Positions 6,458-13,900 of a stretch of 39,923 nucleotides of DNA are shown in pieces. The stretch is from Aliiroseovarius crassostreae. Its GTDB lineage: Bacteria; Pseudomonadota; Alphaproteobacteria; Rhodobacterales; Rhodobacteraceae. Each line of letters starts with the position of its first letter. Position 1 is the first letter of the stretch. Both the position numbers and the translations under genes were made by a program. The notes under the pieces are model-generated. The model was given only the letters and a program-made list of their open reading frames with translations, searched no databases and was not told the origin of the DNA. The stretch is from assembly GCF_001307765.1 (NCBI RefSeq), contig NZ_LKBA01000003.1:1-39923 (forward strand), given 5' to 3'.

Positions 6458-9358
6458 CTATGCAGCCATCTTTCCGTAGTCGATCCGCTTGCCCAGATCC
6501 ACATCAAACCGACCGTATGGATTGATGTGAAGATAGAAGAGTGGGGACAACCCTTGCAGATCCCGCTCAGACAACCGGTTGATCCAGTTCGGTTCGGACA
6601 GGACCGATTGCACCATGCGCGTATTCACATAAACCAGTGATGCCTGAAGCAGGTGCAAGGCATGTGCCGAGATCTCTTGATCCGCAATCCGGTTGCTGGA
6701 GATTTCGCCACCTTTGCCAAAGAAGACAAAACCGTTTGCGCTGTTCCAGTTTTCGACCACGTTCAATCCTTCATGGATTTCCCGGCGGAACGCCTCAGAG
6801 CGCAGATAACGACACAGGAAGATTGTTTTGATCGCCCGGCCCAACTCAGCAAGCGCCTTGTAGGTCGGGTGCATGACATCGGCACGGGCGAACCGCCGCA
6901 AGATGGCTTCGGGATCAGCCGTGCCGTGCTGCATAGCTGCGGCGTATTTGACCATCTCATCATATTGCCGCTCAATCTCGGCCCAGTCGATCGTACTGGA
7001 CAGGATCGGAAGGAGGTTAGGCAACTGAGCCCGCATGCCCGCACTCGGCACGGCAAGTTTCTGGCTTGCAATTGCCTTCAGACGCGGTGCCAGCTCAAAG
7101 CCCAGGAGATGGCAGAAAGCAAAGCCAATGGCGCTCTGGCCGTGACTATCGACATACTGACGTTGGAGCTCCATATCCGTGCAATGACGCAAGACGCCTT
7201 CGATCATAGAAGCTACCTCGGAGGACGAGCATCGCTTTAGCTGAGAATAGATACATGTGGCCTGGCGTTCGACATGCCAGTAAATCATCACGCCGCGGCC
7301 ACCATAGCGGGCATGCCATTCCGTCATCAGGTTTCGGTCCCAGGCCCCAAACTTGGTGGAATCTGATGCACACGCTGTTCCGGCTTCACCCCAGATGGTG
7401 GGATTGCGAATAGCCAGCGTCGCATCCGCGACCCGGCTGCAAGCCGCACGCAGCGAAGCCGGATCAATGTAGCGCCGCCGGATATGCAGCAATTCATCAT
7501 GACTGACACTCGGCGTGCCTGCAGCAACGCGTTTCAAGCCCGCATTTGTGCCCAGTCCATACAAAGATAGCAGCAGACGTTGATCCCGCACCTCCGGTGA
7601 CAGTGCCTCGCGAGTAGCTGAGGTCTCAAAAACATCCAGAAAGCCCGTGTCCAGCGCCGTTTCTTTCATCGTATCGAGCAGGCCGGTCATTGGCCAACGC
7701 CGCCCAACCTCGGCTTTAAGGCCCGCCAGACCTTTCGGCTCTGATGCGGGATCGAAGGGCGTAATGCAGATCCGGTTCTCACCCGACCAGCGCAATCGAA
7801 CCTTGTCGTTGTCAGGCAGCGTCGCGTTCAACTGGCGTAGCTCCTGCTCAAGTTGCTCACGTACCGAGTTAGAAAAGGCGCGAGCATCCTGGGTGAGGTT
7901 CAGGCCAGCATAGTAGGCGTTGCGCCGTTCAGGAAAATCCTTCGGCAGGTCGTCGTCCGGATTGCGGTAGCGATCTGCACCCGCGACCCAAATCTCTTTG
8001 GCCCTGATGCGCTCCCGCAATTGCGTCAAAATACATAGCTCAAATGAAATAACATTCAGGCGTCCCCGGTTATCCATAACGGTGGCACGCCATTTGCGCG
8101 GAATAGAGCCTTCCGGCGCCAGAGAAGCCGGAACATAGCGCCGGCCTTCTTCATTCAGGCGGACAATCAAAGACAAAGCATCCAGGATCGGCCGCCAAAC
8201 CTCATTGTTTGACCGGAACTTCAGGACAGACAGCAAGGATGGCAGCATTCGGCGATAGTGGCTAGCATAGGACCCACGCATGACAGTCTGAATCCGAACA
8301 TCAAGTGTGCCTTTGGCCTTGTGCTCATCAATGATGGCTTTCAGCTTCGCTGCCCCGGCAACCGGGAAGATAACTTCGGCAACACGGCCATTCGGAGCCA
8401 TCATGGCTGCTGTGGCAATATCAACCAACAACCGTTCTTTCCCATGCACCTTCTCGATATCGGCCGCAATCTTGCCGATGACCTTGCGTTTGGACCGTGT
8501 GCCGATGCGATGGACAATCTGAAGCAGCAAGTCCACCAAACCGTCGAGTAACTCCGCTCTTCTGGTCATCAGATACACAGCCAACAAACCAAGGCGCTTT
8601 TCCCGACCATGCCGGCGCATCTCGGATGCGGTTTCTCCCTCGGTCCGGCGCGCCAACATATTGACCCAGGATTGGTCAATTTCACCGATCGCATCACTGG
8701 GCAAATCAAGCTTCTGAATGAAAGTCAGCCGATGCGCCGCATCCAGAACATTATCCAGTGTCGCCGCGCCAACGTCACCCTTCAGTCGTTGAAATCCACT
8801 TTTCCCGCGCGGGTCTGCAAGGCTTGCTTCCAGTTCAACGGCTGCTGGCGCTGACAACCGCACAGCGACCGATGTGAGGTAACTTTCCAGAAATCGTTGA
8901 CGCACAGAACGTACAATACGCTCAAGGGCTTGTTCCGACGGCGAAACCAGCTTGAGATCAAGAAACCAGTGACACCCCAACTCGGTCATCTCTGAAACAG
9001 AACCGCCCCGCTGAACAACATCCGTAAGCAGCCAGGTCTCGAACTCTACCAAATTACCTTGTCTGGGCCGCGAGAACCCCAAGTGCTCACCAACACGTAT
9101 CCGATAGCGCCGCGACCTGCGATCGTCAAACATACTGGTAGGAACATCTGCGGGCTGTTCTACTTGACCGGCGACATAAGAAACCACTTCGGCTGGAACG
9201 CGTGACCAGTCTTCAACAAATCGCCCTGTTCTCTGCAAATGACAAAGCTGAAGGCCTGCTTCCAGCCGAATATCTGCGGGCTGATCCGCAAGAAACATCA
9301 GATCAGAAAAGGACAGGCCCCAATCTTCCGCAATACTCGCTGTCACAGTAGCCTCCAC
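6458..9358 (-). CDS. tnpA: Tn3-family transposase, full length
   Basis: A 966-residue protein, the usual size of Tn3 TnpA. The N-terminus ([20 protein letters not shown], later GEHLGFSRP) is the DUF4158-type DNA-binding region. The C-terminal catalytic domain carries the DDE residues D666 ([11 protein letters not shown]), D737 (YVDSHGQS) and E869 (LNVVENWN). All are present and the frame is open throughout, so the enzyme is probably active. It would cut at the 38-bp ends and produce cointegrates that a resolvase separates. It diverges from the NIPSNAP-resolvase pair across a 131-base gap. Confidence 0.95.
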   Translation of the reverse strand: MEATVTASIAEDWGLSFSDLMFLADQPADIRLEAGLQLCHLQRTGRFVEDWSRVPAEVVSYVAGQVEQPADVPTSMFDDRRSRRYRIRVGEHLGFSRPRQGNLVEFETWLLTDVVQRGGSVSEMTELGCHWFLDLKLVSPSEQALERIVRSVRQRFLESYLTSVAVRLSAPAAVELEASLADPRGKSGFQRLKGDVGAATLDNVLDAAHRLTFIQKLDLPSDAIGEIDQSWVNMLARRTEGETASEMRRHGREKRLGLLAVYLMTRRAELLDGLVDLLLQIVHRIGTRSKRKVIGKIAADIEKVHGKERLLVDIATAAMMAPNGRVAEVIFPVAGAAKLKAIIDEHKAKGTLDVRIQTVMRGSYASHYRRMLPSLLSVLKFRSNNEVWRPILDALSLIVRLNEEGRRYVPASLAPEGSIPRKWRATVMDNRGRLNVISFELCILTQLRERIRAKEIWVAGADRYRNPDDDLPKDFPERRNAYYAGLNLTQDARAFSNSVREQLEQELRQLNATLPDNDKVRLRWSGENRICITPFDPASEPKGLAGLKAEVGRRWPMTGLLDTMKETALDTGFLDVFETSATREALSPEVRDQRLLLSLYGLGTNAGLKRVAAGTPSVSHDELLHIRRRYIDPASLRAACSRVADATLAIRNPTIWGEAGTACASDSTKFGAWDRNLMTEWHARYGGRGVMIYWHVERQATCIYSQLKRCSSSEVASMIEGVLRHCTDMELQRQYVDSHGQSAIGFAFCHLLGFELAPRLKAIASQKLAVPSAGMRAQLPNLLPILSSTIDWAEIERQYDEMVKYAAAMQHGTADPEAILRRFARADVMHPTYKALAELGRAIKTIFLCRYLRSEAFRREIHEGLNVVENWNSANGFVFFGKGGEISSNRIADQEISAHALHLLQASLVYVNTRMVQSVLSEPNWINRLSERDLQGLSPLFYLHINPYGRFDVDLGKRIDYGKMAA

Positions 9359-9489
9359 CGCGTAGTTCGCGCCGAAACTTCAGGGAGAACCCTTCAGAAG
9401 ACAACCCTTGTTCACAAATGTTCCAGAATTTGTCCGATTTCACAGCCTCGGGCCAGTTAGGCCAAAAACGAACGGTTAAAAGACACGCT
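9359..9489. promoter_or_regulatory. Divergent tnpA/tnpR intergenic region, candidate res site
   Basis: In Tn3-family elements with divergent tnpA and tnpR the gap between them usually holds the resolution site and both promoters. Here there is an inverted repeat ACAAAT (9414-9419) and ATTTGT (9428-9433) with an 8-base centre, the kind of dyad expected for a resolvase subsite. Other subsites were not identified with confidence. Confidence 0.35.
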
Positions 9490-9795
9490 ATGATCACCTG
9501 TTATGTTAGATACGAACTGAACCCGGACAAAATTGACGAGTTTGAAGAATATGCTCGCATGTGGGTCCCTCTCGTGGAGAAGCACGGCGGTACGCATCAC
9601 GGGTATTATCTGCCCCATGAAAGCGCCAACGATCTCGCCGTCACACTGTTCTCATTTCCTTCACTGGCCGCATATGAAGAGTATCGCACTGCCAGCAAGA
9701 ACGACCCTGAATGCCAAAAGGCGTTCGAGTTTGCAGAAAAAATGAACAGTATCAGGCGATATGATCGCCAATTTCTAAGACCACTGGAAATATGA
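9490..9795 (+). CDS. NIPSNAP-domain protein carried in the transposon
   Basis: A 101-residue protein of the ferredoxin-like alpha/beta barrel class: CYVRYELNPDKIDEFEEYAR at the start, then VEKHGGTHHGYYLPH, a strand with FSFPSLAAYEEYR and a final DRQFLRPL. This matches NIPSNAP-family proteins, whose molecular role in bacteria is not settled. The ATG at 9490 follows the divergent promoter region. A start at 9418 is in frame but would overlap the presumed res site. The stop overlaps the resolvase start (ATGA at 9792-9795), so the two are probably translated together, which is unusual for a passenger gene. Confidence 0.85.
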   Translation: MITCYVRYELNPDKIDEFEEYARMWVPLVEKHGGTHHGYYLPHESANDLAVTLFSFPSLAAYEEYRTASKNDPECQKAFEFAEKMNSIRRYDRQFLRPLEI

Positions 9796-10364
9796 CACCG
9801 CGCGCGGGCGACATCCTCGGATACGCGCGGGTCTCGACCCAAGATCAAGACCTTTCTGGTCAGACCACGCGCCTTAAAGAAGCCGGGGCCATCCGTGTGT
9901 TTGAGGATGTTGTGTCCGGCAAGCAGTTCGAGCGCCCGGGTTTGTCGGCTTTGATCGATCATGCCCGCCCCGGTGACAGCCTAGCCATCATCCGGCTGGA
10001 CAGGCTCGGGCGCTCCCTCAAAGAACTTCTGGAAACCGTCGATAATTTGAAAACCCAAAATATCGGGCTAATCAGCCTCGAAGAACGGATCGACACCACA
10101 TCTGCCGCCGGTGAACTGATATTCCATGTCTTTGGGGCCATCGCCCACTTTGAACGCCGCCTCATCTCAGAACGCACAAAAGACGGAATCGAGGCTGCCA
10201 GAGCCCAGGGCCGAAAACCCGGTAGACCGCCCCTCGAAGCCGAAACCGTCTTGGCCCTGCAAAACCTCGTTCAGGCCGGAATGACCGCCGGACAAGCCGC
10301 AAAACAGCTCGGCATCGCAAGATCAACAGCTTACAGATTGATCAAGGAAACACCGCAGCCCTAG
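9792..10364 (+). CDS. tnpR: Serine resolvase of the Tn3-family transposon
   Basis: A 190-residue small serine recombinase. The nucleophile is Ser15 in GYARVSTQDQ. The conserved LDRLGRSLKELL, IDTTSAAGELIFHVFGAIAH and FERRLISERT segments complete the catalytic domain and E-helix. A C-terminal helix-turn-helix (MTAGQAAKQLGIARSTAYRL) binds the res site. It is full length and appears functional. It would resolve cointegrates made by the neighbouring transposase. The related fragment at 125-526 shares the same layout relative to its terminal repeat. Confidence 0.95.
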   Translation: MTPRAGDILGYARVSTQDQDLSGQTTRLKEAGAIRVFEDVVSGKQFERPGLSALIDHARPGDSLAIIRLDRLGRSLKELLETVDNLKTQNIGLISLEERIDTTSAAGELIFHVFGAIAHFERRLISERTKDGIEAARAQGRKPGRPPLEAETVLALQNLVQAGMTAGQAAKQLGIARSTAYRLIKETPQP

Positions 10365-10373
10365 CCAGGCGGC

Positions 10374-10411
10374 CTAATGGTGTCATTCTGCCCCCAGCCG
10401 GAACAGACCCC
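10374..10411 (+). repeat. Tn3-family 38-bp terminal inverted repeat (right end)
   Basis: Read on the minus strand it begins GGGGTCTGTTCCGGCTGGGG and ends ACCATTAG. It shares the GGGGT..TTCCGG..GGG.GCAG.AT core with the repeats at 522-559 and 18135-18172, so all three belong to one branch of the family. It starts 10 bases after the resolvase stop. The five bases outside are accaa. Confidence 0.75.
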
Positions 10412-10444
10412 ACCAACGGCGTGACGGTGCGGCAGTTTCTTCGC

Positions 10445-10954
10445 TCATTGCACTACCCCCAGATCGACGGTTGGGTTTTGTTTGTGGTCTCTGGCCTTGT
10501 CGATGGCCTTTACGCCATGAACATACATGATGCGCATGGTGTCATCGCCCTTGCGGACCCGCAGGAAGCGGCCGACTTCATTCGGGAACACATTGGTCCT
10601 GAGGTCCTGGATGATGCGCTTGCCATCCCCAAAGGGCGCGATCAGATCAAGCCCCCAGAGCCGACCCCCACTATTCCAATCTTTGGGCTGCAGGCTCTTC
10701 GTGTTGCGCACATAGGCCGTTTCTACCTCTTTGGACATCCGCGCCCAGGTGATCAGGCCCACAGGCTTCTTGCCTTTGTGGTAGATGCGGTACTGCTTGT
10801 GCATGAGCGCAGGCAAGAGCCATTGATGGATTGAACCCATCGGCCAGGTGCGGTGCAACTCTGACATCGAATAAAGCCAGACCATCTCGCCCAGAACAGC
10901 CGATGAGGGAAGGGAGCCGCTTTGTGCAGCTCCTTTTTCTTTTTCACTCGCCAT
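10445..10954 (-). CDS. HlyC/RtxC-type toxin-activating lysine acyltransferase
   Basis: A 169-residue protein that lines up with HlyC along most of its length: MVWLYSMSELHRTWP with catalytic His34, then LPALMHKQYRIYHKGKKPVG, and WGLDLIAPFGDG with catalytic Asp103. HlyC-family enzymes move fatty acyl chains from acyl carrier protein to internal lysines of RTX toxins in the cytoplasm. Both catalytic residues are present. It is the last gene of the operon, 6 bases after the RTX gene, whereas in classical hly and rtx operons the C gene precedes the A gene. Type I secretion genes are not in the window. The gene ends 34 bases from a Tn3 end. Confidence 0.92.
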   Translation of the reverse strand: MASEKEKGAAQSGSLPSSAVLGEMVWLYSMSELHRTWPMGSIHQWLLPALMHKQYRIYHKGKKPVGLITWARMSKEVETAYVRNTKSLQPKDWNSGGRLWGLDLIAPFGDGKRIIQDLRTNVFPNEVGRFLRVRKGDDTMRIMYVHGVKAIDKARDHKQNPTVDLGVVQ

Positions 10955-10960
10955 CTTGTC

Positions 10961-13900
10961 TTACAGCATCCAGGCGTCATCAATAGCCGTCAGCACGCTG
11001 TCAGGGGTTTCCCCAGGCAGCAGGCCATAAGCCGTGGTCCCATCGTTGAGATCGGCCACATGCGGCTCCATCGCCTCAACAAGGGCGTTGACCTCAGTAT
11101 AGGAGAGCCATTCGCCGCCAGCGGCAAAGCCCTGGATATGAGCGCTCGGGTTGTCCCCGTGGTACCAGTTCTCGAAGGTGAAGGTGTCATCCGCCCCGTG
11201 CAGGCGCACCACCAGATCATTGTCGAGCCGCTCGAACCAGATGTCGTCGGTCTGGATATCATCCTCGAAGACAAAGACATCCGTACCCGCAAAGCTCGTG
11301 TTGCCCTGATAGATATCATTGCCATCCCCGAACCCGAAGCGGATCTGGTCCTGGCCCCCGCTTGCGATGATCGTGTCATTGCCAAGATCACCCACGAGAA
11401 GGTCATTGCCCGCGCCGCCATTCAGGATATCGTTGCCGGTGCCCCCCATCATCACGTCGTTACCAGCATCGCCATTCAGGATGTCATCATCGGCCCCGCC
11501 GGTCATCACGTCATTGCCAGTGCCGCCAGAGATCAGATCATTGTCCTTGCCCCCGGCCAGGATGTCGTCACCCCCGCCGCCGTTCAGGCTGTCTTCGCCA
11601 TCCCGACCGAAGATGAAGTCATCTCCGCCAAGCCCGTTCAGGACATCGTCACCGGCAAAGCCGTCAATCCAGTCTGCGGAGGCCGAGCCGTTCAGCGTGT
11701 CGTTGACCGGTGTTTCCAGAACACTGTCGCCGGTCACATCCGCGCCCAGATAGGTGTTCTCAATCTCCGAGACATCAAAGTCGAGCCCGTTGGTAAACTG
11801 CAAGAGCTCAACCCGATTCTGGGTGTTGCTCCAGTTCTCAATGGTGACGTTGTCGCTGATCTCCGTGAGTGGAATACTCAAATCGTCCTGGTCGGCAACA
11901 TAGACACGCATGTCATCGCCGTCACGCTGCAGGATCAGGTCTTCGATGGTAATCCCTGCCCCAAAGAGCAGAGCATCTCCGCCTGGGTTATAGGACGAGC
12001 CAACAGCCGAGCTGCCACTGTCCAGAACCCGGTCCGCGCCATCGCCGCGCTCAATCACATAGGTATCATTGCCCGCACCGCCTTCCAGACGGTCAGCATC
12101 CGTGCCACCCACAAGGATATCGTCCGCAGCGGTGCCGGTAATCGTGTCAGCGCCCGCACCGCCTGCAAGCCAGGCCCCTTCGCCTGCGGCGAGCGTGGAG
12201 GTATCAACCGTGATGGTGTTGTCCGTTTCGTCGCCTGTAGTCGCATATCCGATACTGCTTACATCCAGCACAAAGCCATTGGCAAAGCGGATCGTCTCCA
12301 CCCGAAACTCCGGCGTGCCCCAGTTCTCGATGGTGACACTGTCTTCGATCTCGCCATCCGCCGTGACCGGCTCCAGCTCAATCACCAGGTTAGAGGTCGC
12401 CCCGGTGCCATCCGTATTGACAATCAGATCACCGATATCGATCCAGTTGCCAAACTGCAAAACGTCATCCCCGCCTTCCAGGGCATCAATGCTGGCCCCG
12501 GTGCGGCTATCGCTGACCCAGACATTGACCTCATAGGCATGGCTGTTCTTGCCGCCGGTATAGGCCGTCTGCGTCTCCATGGCGAAGTCATCGGCACCGT
12601 ATTCTGTGTTGGTCACACCCCCATCGGTGACGCTGAAGGCGCTCTCATCAATCAAGTCGTGACCATCTCCCCGGTTGAAGATGTAGACGTCATTGCCAAG
12701 GCCACCGCGCAGGATATCGTCACCCAGCCCGCCGGTCAGGACGTCATCGCCCGCACCGCCTTCGAGCACATCGTCTCCGTCCCCGCCGTTGAGGTAGTCC
12801 TTCCCGGCTCCGCCTTGCAGCGTGTCATCGCCATCGCCCCCGAAAAGGTCGTCTTGGCCTTCGCCACCGGTCAGACTGTCCGCCCCGTCACCGCCAACGA
12901 GCACATCATCGCCCTCAGCGCCGTCGAGCGTGTCCGCCCCGCCGCCGCCAGAAAGAAGATCACCCTGGTCCGTACCTGTGAAGCTGTCATCGGCGTCATA
13001 GCCTGACTGGAACGAACCAAACTCAGAGATGTCGATCGCGAGCCCATCGCCAAATCGCAGCTCTTCCACGCGGGACATCTCATTACCCCAGTCCTGGACC
13101 GTGACCACGTCGTCCATCTGATCAAGCGTGAGTTCATTGCCGTCCGCATCGAGCTGGCGGATACCCATGACAAGGTCCTCGCCCTGGAGATCGAAGAACA
13201 CATCCTCGATCCCAACCGAATAGCCGAACTGCAGCGTGTCCCAGCCGCCATCGATTTGCACAGCCCGTTGCACGGTACGCATCTCTTCGACGTAGCGTCC
13301 CGATTTACCCGAGCGCTGGTAGATCATGTTGCCCGTGGCTTCCTGCACGTCCTGCATTTCATCGGCATAGTCATGGATCACATCACGACCGTCACCCCAG
13401 AAGTAGATATAGGTGTCGTCGCCCGCCCCGCCGTTCAGCGTATCCGCGCCCGCGCCGCCAAGAAGGATGTCGTTCCCGGCACCACCATTGATGACATCGT
13501 CTCCGGCATCACCCGAGAGCACGTCATCGCCATCATTGCCATTCAGCGTGTCGTTGCCGTTGCCACCCAGGATATAGTCGTCGCCGTCGCCACCTGAGGC
13601 CGTGTCATCGCCGTCACCGGCGAAGAGAAGGTCGCGGCCTTCCCCGCCATCGAGGCTGTCCGCGCCATCACCAGCAATCAGCACATCACTGCCACCGTTG
13701 CCTTCCAGCGTATCATCGCCCCCACCGGAATTGAGCCAGTCACCCTCTTCCGTGCCCGTGAACGCATTGGCCTCCCCATGACCCGTCTGGCCATGCAGGA
13801 TTTGGCTTGTGTTGATCACCACGCCGCTGGCAAAGGCAAACTGCTCAATCCGGCTTTGCTGGTTCGACCAGTCCTGGATCGTCACGCTGTCGTCTTCCGA

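Larger units (their letters stand above)
5782..10411. mobile_element. Tn3-family transposon, left boundary not found
   Basis: The unit holds tnpA on the minus strand, a divergent NIPSNAP-resolvase pair and a right terminal repeat at 10374-10411. The short tyrosine recombinase downstream of tnpA may belong to it. No sequence resembling the 38-bp repeat was found left of tnpA (5019-6457), so the left end is deleted or strongly diverged. The start given includes the tyrosine recombinase provisionally. It sits 34 bases from the 3' end of the RTX operon. Confidence 0.7.

Noticed and set aside
10922-13006. Long open frame of 694 codons on the plus strand
   Set aside because: It lies antisense to the RTX repeats. 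The GxGxD repeats produce stop-free antisense codons, and its translation (strings such as VIARTAFEHIVSVPAVEVV) is a low-complexity echo with no recognisable fold.
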